From positions 62,001-126,000 of the forward strand of contig NZ_WACR01000003.1 of the NCBI RefSeq assembly GCF_008806325.1: a DNA stretch of 64,000 nucleotides, read 5' to 3'. A model generated the notes under the pieces. It had not been told where the DNA came from and searched no databases. It was given only the letters and a program-made list of their open reading frames with translations. Positions 51,355 through 60,154 of the stretch are shown one piece after another; the stretch's first letter is position 1, and each line of letters begins with the position of its first letter. The stretch comes from Salibacter halophilus. Its GTDB lineage: Bacteria; Bacteroidota; Bacteroidia; Flavobacteriales_G; Salibacteraceae. A program made the translations under genes and the position numbers.

Positions 51355-54300
51355 TTATTTGTGCGTAAAATGGTCGGCCAATAGCTCCGCCTGTTTAAGC
51401 ACAGTTTCAATAGCTTGCGGCTGCTTATCAGGGGGATAGCCGTATTTATTGAGCGTCCTGCGTACCAATACCATAAGTTTAGCGCGAACGCTTTCTTTTA
51501 TCGTCCAATCAATTGTTGCGTTGTTCCTGACCTTCTCTGTGATTTCCCGTGCAATCATCCTCAATGTATCATCCCCTAATACCTGCACCGCACTGTCATT
51601 AATTTCGAGTGCATCATAAAAAGCCAACTCGTCTTCATTTAAGCCCATTTTCTCACCGCGCTTGTCGGCAGCTCTTATCTCCTTGGCCAGGTCAATCAAT
51701 TCCTGAATGATTTCTGCTGTAGTCAGAAGACCATTCTGATACTTCTTAATGGCTGATTCGAGCATTTCAAGAAGCTTCTTGCTCTTGACCATATTGTGCT
51801 TTGTCCGCACCCGGATTTCATCATTCAGGAGCTTCTTCAGGAGTTCAAGCGCAAGGTTCTTGTGTTTCATTCCCTTGATCTCCATTAAGAAGTCTTCACT
51901 GAGAATAGATATTTCGGGCTTCTGAAGTCCTGCTGCATCAAAAATGTCTACCACCCCATCAGAGCTAAGGGCTTGGTCTACCACTTGCTTTATAGCGGAT
52001 TCCATTTCAGCATCCGAACGACCACCGGAGGTGGGAGCATCAAACTTCACCAAACGAGCTTTTACTGCCTGAAAGAAAGCCACATCGTCTTTCACTTCCA
52101 GTGCCCTTTCATTTGGAACAGACAGAGCAAAGGCTTTACTCAGAAGTGTAACCTCCCTAATAAACCGTTCTTTTCCCTTGTCCAATCCAAGTATGTGTTC
52201 TTCAGCTTGGAGGATAATCCCTAATTTTTCCTTCGGTGAAACTTTGAAAAAGCGCTTATAATTAAAGGTGGTGGCATTTTCATAGTAAGCCTGTGGCTCC
52301 TCTACAGTTATTTCGTTTTGAGAGCGGCTTTGCTCCGCGAACATTTGCCGCACCACCTCCAGCTTTTCCATGAGCATCTCTACGGCCTTTTCTTGTGTTT
52401 CAGTAGGATCACCTTTTCCTCCTGAATCGGAGTAGAATGCCAATGCTTTTTTCAAGTCTGTAGCAATGCCCAGATAATCCACTATCAAGCCGCCAGGCTT
52501 GTCTTTAAATACCCGGTTCACCCTTGCAATGGCTTGCATGAGGTTGTGACCCCGCATGGGTTTGTCCACGTACATCGTGTGTAGGCTTGGTGCATCAAAA
52601 CCTGTGAGCCACATATCGCAAACAATAACCAACTTGAGTGGATCATCAGGATCTTTCATTCGGTTAGCAAATGCCTGACGTTCCTTTTTAGTGGTGTGGT
52701 GCTGCTCCATTTCAGGGCCATCAGCACTGGATGCCGTCATTACTACTTTTATGGCTCCTTTAGTAAGGTCTTTTTCATGCCAATTGGGGCGACATTTTAT
52801 TATTTCAGTATAGAGAGCAGCAGCAATTCTTCGGCTCATGCTGACGATCATTCCTTTACCCTCAAAGACCTCCTGCCTTTTCTCAAAATGCGTGACGATA
52901 TCGCTGGCAAGGTTCTTTAACCTGCTAGGGTGACCAACAATGGCCTCCAGCTTCGTCCAGCGGCCTTTTGTCTTTTGCTTTTCTGTGAGGTCGTCTTTTT
53001 CAAGCTCCTGATCAAGTTCCTCAATGATTCGTTTCCCTTCTTCATCAAGGTTGACCTTGGCCAATCTGCTTTCATAAAATATCCGCACGGTGGCACCATC
53101 TTCTACTGCATCCGAAATGTCATAGATGTCAATGTAGTGGCCGAAAACTGCGGGAGTGTTGCGGTCTTCTGCTTCTACAGGAGTGCCTGTAAAGCCCACA
53201 TAAGTAGCATGGGGTAAGGCATCACGCATATATTTCGCAAAGCCGTAGGCTATGCGCTGGCCTATAACCTCTTTAGTTTCCTTGTCTTTTTCTTCAATTA
53301 CTTTAGCCTCAAAGCCGTATTGAGTTCTGTGGGCTTCATCAGCTATAACTACAATATTCCTGCGGGTGGAAAGCTGGTCAAACTCCTCTTTCTTTCGTCC
53401 TGTTTTGTTTCCGTCATCATCGAGAATATCATCAGGAAGGAATTTCTGAATGGTAGTAAAGACGATACCACCGGAAGCAACTTTGAGCAGTGATTTCAGA
53501 TGCTCGCGATCTGAGGCTTGCACCGGTTCCTGCCTGAGTAATTGCTTTGAAGCGGCAAAAGTGTCAAAGAGCTGATCGTCCAAATCATTGCGGTCTGTTA
53601 TCACTACAATGGTTGGATTGTCCAATTCCTGAACCAACTTACCTGAAAAGAAGACCATCGAAAGCGATTTCCCCGAACCTTGCGTGTGCCATACTACTCC
53701 ACCTTTCTGATCACCTTCGGGCTGAGAAGCGGCTTTAGCGCTGGTAAGAGCCTTGTTTACCGCAAAGTATTGATGGTAGGCGGCAAGCTTCTTAATCGTT
53801 TCAATTTGAATGATCCCTGTTTTGGGATCTTCCTTTCGATCTTTTTCAAAAACAATAAAGTTCCTGACAAGGTCTAAGAGCGTGCTCCGGGTGAGCATCC
53901 CTTTTATGGTGGTTTCAAGCTGTGGCTTGAATTTGGAAGCATCTTTGGTTCCGTCCACAGACTTCCAGGACATAAACCGACTAAGGCCAGAGGATAAGGT
54001 GCCCGTGCGGCACTCGTGCCCATCTGAAATTATGCAGAAGGCATTGTAGTTAAATAGAGAAGGAATGGTGGCTTTGTAGGTTTCAATCTGGTTGAATGCC
54101 TTCTTTATGGTGGCATTTTCATCGGCTGCACTCTTTAATTCCATGACCACCAGGGGCAGGCCATTTACAAACAGGATGATGTCAGGCCGCTTGGTGTTGT
54201 TGTTTTCAATTATGGTGAATTGATTGACTGCAGAGAAAGTATTGTTTTCAGGGTTGTGGAAGTCTATCAACCAGCAATAGTCATTCTTTTCCTCCCCATT

Positions 54301-54609
54301 TTCGCGGTACGTAACCGGAACGCCATCGGTAAGGAGGCGGTGAAAATCTTCGTTGTTTTTGAGGAGGTCTGGAGACTGAATGCGCTCCACCTGCTTTACC
54401 GAATCAACAATAGCATCATGGGGGAGGTGGGGGTTAATCCTGATCAGTGCTTCTTCTAATTTGGAAGAAAGCACTACATCACTGTAATCCTTGCGCAGCG
54501 GTGTTTCACCGTCTGCAGCAATGGATGGCCCATGATAGTATTCGTAGCCCTGATCCTCGAGTTCTTCCAGGGCGTAAAGCTCTATGTCTGATTCGGTAAT
54601 TTTTCCCAT
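51355..54609 (-). CDS. hsdR: Type I restriction enzyme, R (motor/nuclease) subunit
   Basis: 1084 residues. PD-(D/E)xK nuclease is visible as 'RPDIILFVNGLPLVVMELKS' (142-159 core). SF2 translocase motifs: Walker A HTQGSGKS (308-315), DEAH (422-425), 'VGFTGTPVE', and 'QAIARVNR' in the second RecA domain. A long helical C-terminal part (for HsdM contact) follows. All catalytic motifs look intact. It is separated from hsdM/hsdS by an HNH endonuclease and a toxin-antitoxin pair, and heads its own unit with Argonaute and helicase. The annotation is firm; which HsdM-HsdS it works with is inference. Confidence 0.95.
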   Translation of the reverse strand: MGKITESDIELYALEELEDQGYEYYHGPSIAADGETPLRKDYSDVVLSSKLEEALIRINPHLPHDAIVDSVKQVERIQSPDLLKNNEDFHRLLTDGVPVTYRENGEEKNDYCWLIDFHNPENNTFSAVNQFTIIENNNTKRPDIILFVNGLPLVVMELKSAADENATIKKAFNQIETYKATIPSLFNYNAFCIISDGHECRTGTLSSGLSRFMSWKSVDGTKDASKFKPQLETTIKGMLTRSTLLDLVRNFIVFEKDRKEDPKTGIIQIETIKKLAAYHQYFAVNKALTSAKAASQPEGDQKGGVVWHTQGSGKSLSMVFFSGKLVQELDNPTIVVITDRNDLDDQLFDTFAASKQLLRQEPVQASDREHLKSLLKVASGGIVFTTIQKFLPDDILDDDGNKTGRKKEEFDQLSTRRNIVVIADEAHRTQYGFEAKVIEEKDKETKEVIGQRIAYGFAKYMRDALPHATYVGFTGTPVEAEDRNTPAVFGHYIDIYDISDAVEDGATVRIFYESRLAKVNLDEEGKRIIEELDQELEKDDLTEKQKTKGRWTKLEAIVGHPSRLKNLASDIVTHFEKRQEVFEGKGMIVSMSRRIAAALYTEIIKCRPNWHEKDLTKGAIKVVMTASSADGPEMEQHHTTKKERQAFANRMKDPDDPLKLVIVCDMWLTGFDAPSLHTMYVDKPMRGHNLMQAIARVNRVFKDKPGGLIVDYLGIATDLKKALAFYSDSGGKGDPTETQEKAVEMLMEKLEVVRQMFAEQSRSQNEITVEEPQAYYENATTFNYKRFFKVSPKEKLGIILQAEEHILGLDKGKERFIREVTLLSKAFALSVPNERALEVKDDVAFFQAVKARLVKFDAPTSGGRSDAEMESAIKQVVDQALSSDGVVDIFDAAGLQKPEISILSEDFLMEIKGMKHKNLALELLKKLLNDEIRVRTKHNMVKSKKLLEMLESAIKKYQNGLLTTAEIIQELIDLAKEIRAADKRGEKMGLNEDELAFYDALEINDSAVQVLGDDTLRMIAREITEKVRNNATIDWTIKESVRAKLMVLVRRTLNKYGYPPDKQPQAIETVLKQAELLADHFTHK

Positions 54610-54698
54610 CTCTGTTTTAAATCTTCTGTCAGCGTGAAGATTTCAGGATGGAACCTTATCTTTGAGCTATCTTACCAACCAGGTGTTGGCAAAGAATA

Positions 54699-54727
54699 AA
54701 AACCGTTCAGCAAACCTGAGCGGTTTT
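54699..54727. terminator. Hairpin terminator between higA and hsdR
   Basis: AAAACCGTTCAG, loop CAAAC, CTGAGCGGTTTT: 12-bp stem with one G-T pair, T-rich on both sides, in the gap between the antitoxin stop and the hsdR start. It should separate the HigBA unit from the hsdR-Argonaute-helicase unit. Confidence 0.75.
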
Positions 54728-54766
54728 GGCGTTTTTAGAAGTCCATGACTGAAACCTTCAGTTCAT

Positions 54767-55855
54767 TTAATCAAATTCCACTTTCTCAAAGAATTGTCTT
54801 CCCTGAGAGTGGCGTACTAATCCTTTATGTTGCAACCTGCCAACAATAATGGCAGGGTGTGTATTAAATTTCTCCGCAAACTCATGGATCATCTCTTCAT
54901 CCAGTGGAGCAGCGTCAATGATGGTTTGCTCTTCCTCTTCGGTCAAAAGCCACTTGGCCGCAAAGTCATCAGCTTCCTGTTCCTTCTCCATATCCTTATC
55001 TGAATATTCCACATCTTCAAGAAAAATGTCCTTTTTGCGGTGGAGGACAATGTGCCCGGCTTCGTGAAAGAAAGTAAACCAAAATATATCATTTCTCTTG
55101 TGACGGCCTGTAAGCTGAATTAAAGGGTTGTCATTAATCCAGCGGGTTGAGCCATTGAGAGGGGCTTTAGGCAAACATGGCGTTTGCACCACTTTTACTC
55201 CAGCCTCAGCGCACAAGGATTGAAGCTGATCAAAGAAGTCATCCGGGTGTTTGGCCATCAGTGTCTTGATCTTTTCCAACTGCGCTTTAAATACCTTTTC
55301 ATTGTATTCCGCTACTTCTAATTGACCCGCTTGAAGTTGGCCCATACGTAGCCATGCTGAAATTGCATAAGGCTGGCTGGTGCTGGCCAGGGATATACGG
55401 AAAGCAATTTTCAATTGTTGCTTAAAATAGTATTGCTCCCATGCTCCATGATTGGCAAAACCAAAGAACTCTAAGAGTTCTGCAGCTTTGTCTTTCCAGG
55501 TGGTTCGCTTAGTAATCCAGCCACAACGAGCCATTGCAGCCACGGGGAATGATTTCGCCCATTCCACTGCCGCTTCAATGGCTTCTTCATGCTTCACCCG
55601 TGCTTTGTACTCATCATAGCTTTTTTGATGGTCCATCCAGAAGTGTGCGGGAATCTTGGTTACATTTTCAAACTGGATAGCCATATCAGGCGTAATGGAG
55701 CTTTCGCCTTTCAATACAGCGATAATGGTTTTCTCAGGCTTACCAACGCGAATGGCAAATTCCTTCGGGCCCATGCCCATTTCTTCCAGTTTCTCTTCAA
55801 GGGTTTCTCCGGGATGGGGTCTGGATTGCGGGAAGTATTGATTTTGCTGTGCCAT
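54767..55855 (-). CDS. higA: HigA-type antitoxin fused to an ImmA/IrrE metallopeptidase domain
   Basis: 362 residues. HTH of the HigA/XRE type at ~15-70 ('HPGETLEEKLEEMGMGPKEF', 'GKPEKTIIAVLKG'), a helical middle, then a zinc peptidase site 'FHEAGHIVLH' (HEAGH 264-268) with a downstream acidic 'EQEADDFAAKWLL', the ImmA/IrrE pattern. Such fusions can both repress and be regulated by proteolysis. The start is 2 bp after the toxin stop, matching the HigB-HigA order. Confidence 0.88.
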   Translation of the reverse strand: MAQQNQYFPQSRPHPGETLEEKLEEMGMGPKEFAIRVGKPEKTIIAVLKGESSITPDMAIQFENVTKIPAHFWMDHQKSYDEYKARVKHEEAIEAAVEWAKSFPVAAMARCGWITKRTTWKDKAAELLEFFGFANHGAWEQYYFKQQLKIAFRISLASTSQPYAISAWLRMGQLQAGQLEVAEYNEKVFKAQLEKIKTLMAKHPDDFFDQLQSLCAEAGVKVVQTPCLPKAPLNGSTRWINDNPLIQLTGRHKRNDIFWFTFFHEAGHIVLHRKKDIFLEDVEYSDKDMEKEQEADDFAAKWLLTEEEEQTIIDAAPLDEEMIHEFAEKFNTHPAIIVGRLQHKGLVRHSQGRQFFEKVEFD

Positions 55856-55857
55856 GT

Positions 55858-56199
55858 TTACTTCTCTTTGTGATAGTTGATAATCTCTATTACTTCAACT
55901 CCAACAATTTCGAGCCACACATACTGACCGTCTTCATTGGTAGGGATGGGGTCTTCATGTGGTTCAAAGATCAACCGGTAAGGTTGGTCGAGATCACATG
56001 CCCATTGCCCTTTCCGATCATTTCTCAGTTCGTGATAATTGCCCGGCAAGTCACGAACGTCCTCCAATGTAGTTGCATCATCTAACTGGGCTAATCTTCT
56101 CCTGAGCACTTTAGCTCGTACTTGCCCCAGCTCTTTCTGCATCTTACGGTCATTGTTGGCGAGCATCTCTAATTTCTTGTTGGCAAAAGTAATGTTCAC
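55858..56199 (-). CDS. higB: HigB-type RelE/ParE-superfamily toxin
   Basis: 113 residues, first gene of the pair. 'LGQVRAKVLRRRLAQLDDATTLEDVRDLPGNYHELRNDRKGQWACDL' and 'QPYRLIFEPHEDP' fit the RelE fold: two helices, then the strand block with the basic 'R-L-I-F' catalytic face. HigB toxins cut mRNA on ribosomes. Lies in the same direction as hsdS and the HNH endonuclease gene, 67 bp downstream of the latter; may stabilise the restriction locus as an addiction module. Confidence 0.85.
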   Translation of the reverse strand: MNITFANKKLEMLANNDRKMQKELGQVRAKVLRRRLAQLDDATTLEDVRDLPGNYHELRNDRKGQWACDLDQPYRLIFEPHEDPIPTNEDGQYVWLEIVGVEVIEIINYHKEK

Positions 56200-56266
56200 T
56201 GCAAAAGTAAGGATTTTTTAATTAACAGAAAGTGTAAGTTGTAGAAAACAAGTTAACCAGAGCGCT

Positions 56267-57421
56267 TTAACCATCAGGAAAATTCAGTTCATAATCTGAC
56301 ATGTCATCGGATATGCGGATCCATACAGCTCCATTGGGTGACCTGATAAATTTTTTGTCAGTACTTATCCAGCCAAACGTCTCATAGCGATCTTCAAGAA
56401 GTATGGCAACCTTCATTTCCATTTCCTGTAACTCATATAGCGAAAGGCATTCCCTTTGCCCTAAATATGTGTTGCAGACAGCATGGCCCCAGCCTACGTT
56501 TACGGGTATGTGAGTAAGTGAGTGATGGAGAAGCGGTTTCAAGTGAAAGAGATTTACAACTGTAGAACGAGTGGAGTCTATTAGCTGCATCGAAGCATTA
56601 GAAAGTGCATCTGCTTCCTCAAATGAAATTGTATCGTGAAGCTCTGAATATCTAAGAATTTTTTGACATAAAGGGCAGCAGGTTAAGCCTCTTCGCATTG
56701 TGCCGTTTTTCTCAAATATGGAAGTATCTATAAGATTTTCATCTGATAAAATTGCAATAAGATGTTCTGCTTGACTAGTAGTATAAGGACTGTTGTATGT
56801 ATTTATGATGAAATAGGCTAGAAGACACTTACATAAGTAATTGGTCTCCTTGTCAGCATACTCTGCAGCAAAAATTCCCTGTGGAGGTCCTTCGTCCTTC
56901 TTTTTATCACTTCCCGATGTAGATAGTCTCAGAAGATAGTGACCTACATCTTGGACATGCTTACCTCGCTTTTGAACTTTACTTCCATCATGTTCTAAAT
57001 GCCTAATAGACCATGATGAAAGTGGAGGAAATGATTTAAAACTTTCCCATGTCCTGTAAAGGACATAGGCATTATCGCCAACTACAACCTTACTTTCTGG
57101 GTCCGTAAATTGAGCCTTAGGTGTATGTTTGGACTCAAAGTACTGTTCGGGGTATAGGCGAATAACATACCCGTCTTTGTAAAGCGACAAGCTTTCATGT
57201 GAAAGTTGTTCGTACGGGATTACAACCTGGTTGTTACGATTGACATGATTCTGATAACCTCCTTTCTTTCCACCACGAGGAGTAGCAAAACCAGCCTTAG
57301 AAATTTTATTTTTGTCAACCTTTTTAAAAAATCCCCAAACATTGGGATGATTTTTATGGCTTCCTTTATGCCCTTTTAATAGTCGACAGCTTTCTTCTTC
57401 ACAAATTTCTTTGGTTAGCAA
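56267..57421 (-). CDS. BstXI-type HNH restriction endonuclease
   Basis: 384 residues. N-terminal zinc-finger-like C7, C12, H18, H22; then 'KISKAGFATPRGGKKGGYQN' and 'HVNRNNQVVIPYEQL', which I recall from BstXI-like enzymes. In the C-terminal half, 'TCCPLC' (247-252) supplies a metal pair, and 'FHLKPL' (His293), 'PVNVGWGHAVCN' (Asn308, His313, Cys316) form the H-N-H core. The gene starts 5 bp after hsdS. BstXI uses a methylase plus a separate S subunit, the same three-gene order as here. Family naming is from recall; the HNH core is seen directly. Confidence 0.75.
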   Translation of the reverse strand: MLTKEICEEESCRLLKGHKGSHKNHPNVWGFFKKVDKNKISKAGFATPRGGKKGGYQNHVNRNNQVVIPYEQLSHESLSLYKDGYVIRLYPEQYFESKHTPKAQFTDPESKVVVGDNAYVLYRTWESFKSFPPLSSWSIRHLEHDGSKVQKRGKHVQDVGHYLLRLSTSGSDKKKDEGPPQGIFAAEYADKETNYLCKCLLAYFIINTYNSPYTTSQAEHLIAILSDENLIDTSIFEKNGTMRRGLTCCPLCQKILRYSELHDTISFEEADALSNASMQLIDSTRSTVVNLFHLKPLLHHSLTHIPVNVGWGHAVCNTYLGQRECLSLYELQEMEMKVAILLEDRYETFGWISTDKKFIRSPNGAVWIRISDDMSDYELNFPDG

Positions 57422-57426
57422 AATGA

Positions 57427-58128
57427 TTAGACTTTTAGGGGTTCGATAGGTTGGTTTACGTTGATAGCACCAGAAAGGAGTAACAATGTGATCTTATCAA
57501 GTAACTGCTCCAGTTTCCGGTTCTGATCTCTTAGTTCGTTTAATTCTTCAGGAGATGAGTGAAACATCTCCAATGGAACTGCTAGCTTAACCTGGAATTG
57601 AAGAGCTTTTAGAATGTTGATAATGTGATCTTGTGTAGATAGGCTTGGAACGGCAACCTGAAACTCAAATAGATCACCTTTATACAGCTCATCATAGGTA
57701 GACCCATTTGCAATTGCATGAAGATATTTTGTGTTTGCCTTGAGCCAATAAGCCAAATACAAGGGACGAATCTTGCTATTTACTTGAAAGTTAAGGAAGC
57801 CTTGATTAGTTGCCATTGGTGTCGTGTTAACGGCTACCAAGCCAACTGGAGCCCTCTTTGTTAACAAAACTGAGCCAGCAGGCATGAGTTTAGCTGCGGA
57901 TTTTGATAAGCCTAACTCACTAATCTTTCTCTCGGTTGTTGATACGTATAACTGAGCATTGTCAGACAACTCCTTTGGCGTTAACCATGGAATATCACCT
58001 TCCCAGTAATCCTTATTCCGTGTGCTAGGGGTTCCACCACTATCCACTGAGGCGATAATTCCTTTCGTGGATGGCGATAAATCATATACTGGCCAGTTTT
58101 GCTTGTTTGGTAAATATGGTTCAGCCAT
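57427..58128 (-). CDS. hsdS: Half-length type I-like specificity subunit (single TRD)
   Basis: 233 residues, about half a normal HsdS (~400-450). One target-recognition domain ('[19 protein letters not shown]', '[11 protein letters not shown]', '[17 protein letters not shown]', 'NQGFLNF') is followed by one conserved coiled-coil (ending '[23 protein letters not shown]'). Such halves dimerise and read a palindromic split site, in line with a BstXI-like (CCA-N6-TGG type) system. Start overlaps hsdM by 8 bp. It could serve both the HNH enzyme and HsdR. Confidence 0.9.
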   Translation of the reverse strand: MAEPYLPNKQNWPVYDLSPSTKGIIASVDSGGTPSTRNKDYWEGDIPWLTPKELSDNAQLYVSTTERKISELGLSKSAAKLMPAGSVLLTKRAPVGLVAVNTTPMATNQGFLNFQVNSKIRPLYLAYWLKANTKYLHAIANGSTYDELYKGDLFEFQVAVPSLSTQDHIINILKALQFQVKLAVPLEMFHSSPEELNELRDQNRKLEQLLDKITLLLLSGAINVNQPIEPLKV

Positions 58129-59716
58129 TATAAAGTTCTTTAAAGAGATTTACTGAATTTTCTGTGATTTTCACGATCTGCTCGGAGCGACTGTTAATCT
58201 CACCGATTTCCTGACTTATCCAATCCCATGAAATGTCCTCAACTTCCATTTTATTGAATCCTACGTAACGACCTGGGACTAAGGCGTTATTGTGGCTTTT
58301 AATTTCATTAAGTGTGGCTATACGGCAGAATCCAGATTCATTTTTGGGAGACTTCGATTTTGTTCTGAATGAATGGTAGGCATCTGTTATTCGTGAAATG
58401 TCCTGTTCAGTGAGAATGCGTTGAGTTCTATCTACTAGAGTGCCTAATGATCGTGCATCTATGAATAGTACTTCGCCAGCTCTATTGCGATATTTTGAAT
58501 CGCTTTTGTTTTTAGCGATAATCCAGATTGAAACAGATATTTGAGTATTGTAGAAAAGTTGAGTGGGTAATTTAACAATACAGTCGACTAAATCATTTTC
58601 GATCATATTTGCACGAATCTTGCCTTCTCCTGATGCATTCGAAGAAAGTGCTCCATTGCTTAACAAAAAGGCAGCATATCCAGAAGGTGCTAAATGATAA
58701 ATAAAATGCTGAATCCAGGCGTAGTTAGCGTTAGATGATGAGGGAACACCGTATAACCATCTGCCATCTGTCCTTAACAAATCTCCACTCCAGTCACTAT
58801 CATTGAACGGAGGATTAGCAAGAATGTAGTCTGCTTTGAGATCTTTGTGCGCGTCATTCAAAAATGATCCTTCGGTATTCCATTTGACATTTGAACTATC
58901 GATTCCTCGGATGGCAAGATTCATCTTACATAGACGCCATGTCGTCTGATTGCTCTCTTGCCCATATATCGAAATACGATCTTTGGGGTCAATTTTTAAG
59001 TTATTTTTTCCAGATGCGGAGTAGTGATCCGCATGAGAGGCTACGAACTTTTCACTCTGAACAAACATTCCACCAGAACCACAACAAGGATCAAATACCC
59101 TTCCTTCATAAGGTTCAATTAGTTCGACTAAGAGTTGCACAATGCTCTGTGGAGTGTAAAATTGCCCACCTTTTTTACCCTCAGCTATAGCAAATTGGCC
59201 TAAGAAATATTCATACACCTGACCCAATAAATCTTTTCCAGAGCTTTGAGTAGTATTTTTATCGGCCATAAATTCAATTGTGCCGATTATATCAATTAGT
59301 TGACCAAGGCTCTGTTTATCAAGGTTTTCGCGAGCATATACTTTGGGAAGAACACCTTTGAGTGAGTTATTGTCCTTCTCAATAGCCTCCATAGCTTCAT
59401 CAACTTCTTTACCTATTGAAGGCTGTTTGGCTTTTGACATTAAGTATGGCCAACGGGCTTGGGGAGGCACATAAAAAACTTTTTCAGCTAAATACTCATT
59501 TTTATCTTCTGGGTCGGCTCCCTCGTACTCGCCAGCTCCTTCTTGAAGCTTCTCATGGAGTTCTTTAAAGGCATCTGAAATGTATTTTAAGAAGATAAGC
59601 CCCAGCACCACGTGCTTATACTCCGCAGCATCCATATTCTTACGGAGTTTATCAGCAGTTCTCCAAAGTTTATTCTCTATGGAGTCAAAATGATCCTTAC
59701 TTTCTGTTTCAATCAT
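58121..59716 (-). CDS. hsdM: N6-adenine DNA methylase, HsdM type
   Basis: 531 residues. N-terminal helical HsdM domain ('[20 protein letters not shown]'), SAM motif FDPCCGSGG (208-216) preceded by '[20 protein letters not shown]', and catalytic NPPF (301-304), the gamma-class N6-adenine layout. All motifs intact, so the host target should be methylated. Start overlaps the controller gene by 8 bp, so controller, M and S are translated as one unit. Confidence 0.96.
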   Translation of the reverse strand: MIETESKDHFDSIENKLWRTADKLRKNMDAAEYKHVVLGLIFLKYISDAFKELHEKLQEGAGEYEGADPEDKNEYLAEKVFYVPPQARWPYLMSKAKQPSIGKEVDEAMEAIEKDNNSLKGVLPKVYARENLDKQSLGQLIDIIGTIEFMADKNTTQSSGKDLLGQVYEYFLGQFAIAEGKKGGQFYTPQSIVQLLVELIEPYEGRVFDPCCGSGGMFVQSEKFVASHADHYSASGKNNLKIDPKDRISIYGQESNQTTWRLCKMNLAIRGIDSSNVKWNTEGSFLNDAHKDLKADYILANPPFNDSDWSGDLLRTDGRWLYGVPSSSNANYAWIQHFIYHLAPSGYAAFLLSNGALSSNASGEGKIRANMIENDLVDCIVKLPTQLFYNTQISVSIWIIAKNKSDSKYRNRAGEVLFIDARSLGTLVDRTQRILTEQDISRITDAYHSFRTKSKSPKNESGFCRIATLNEIKSHNNALVPGRYVGFNKMEVEDISWDWISQEIGEINSRSEQIVKITENSVNLFKELYNG

Positions 59717-60005
59717 TAGATGTTTCTTTTAATCGTTGTTCCACATAGCGCATGGCCTCCATAGCCAGCGGTTCATGGGAAATGTCATCTGCAATTTTAT
59801 CTGCCAGCCAAAGGAGCAGTAATTCCTTTTCAGGTACTTTCAAAATAGAGGAAAGGCGGTTCACCTGATCGCGGTTGGCCTTGCGCTCACCTCTTTCCAG
59901 TTTGCTTACGAGGGCTGTGTCCACTTCCATAGCCGCTGCTACTTGCCTAAGCAATAAGCCTCTTGATTCACGGAGTTCTCGCAGCCTGGCACCCAAATAG
60001 TTCAT
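59709..60005 (-). CDS. XRE-family HTH controller of the restriction operon
   Basis: 98 residues. The HTH is '[20 protein letters not shown]', then '[20 protein letters not shown]', followed by a short helical tail. Size and place (directly before the methylase) match C-proteins that time expression of restriction genes. A 17-bp near-palindrome precedes it and probably is its own operator. Confidence 0.88.
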   Translation of the reverse strand: MNYLGARLRELRESRGLLLRQVAAAMEVDTALVSKLERGERKANRDQVNRLSSILKVPEKELLLLWLADKIADDISHEPLAMEAMRYVEQRLKETSND

Positions 60006-60020
60006 TACCGTAAGATTGAC

Positions 60021-60037
60021 TTGTCAGATTCTGTCAA
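60021..60037. promoter_or_regulatory. Controller operator upstream of the restriction operon
   Basis: TTGTCAGATTCTGTCAA is a 17-bp palindrome with one mismatched pair, flanked by a second inverted pair (GATTGAC and GTCAAATC). A minus-strand -7 box TAGATTTG (60035-60042) overlaps its edge, so binding would block transcription of the XRE gene and hsdM. Confidence 0.65.
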
Positions 60038-60094
60038 ATCTAAGTAAAACATTAGAAATAATCGACTAAAGAAGAACAAACGTTATCAACAGGA

Positions 60095-60130
60095 AATGAA
60101 CCTGAGCGCAGCGAAGCACTCCGGTTCATT
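60095..60130. terminator. Hairpin after the DUF3987 gene
   Basis: AATGAACC at 60095-60102 pairs with GGTTCATT at 60123-60130; with the adjacent GAG/CTC the stem reaches 12 bp with one mismatch. No T-run follows, so termination is possible but not certain. Confidence 0.4.
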
Positions 60131-60154
60131 GACAGCAGGAAGTTCGGTTAAACA

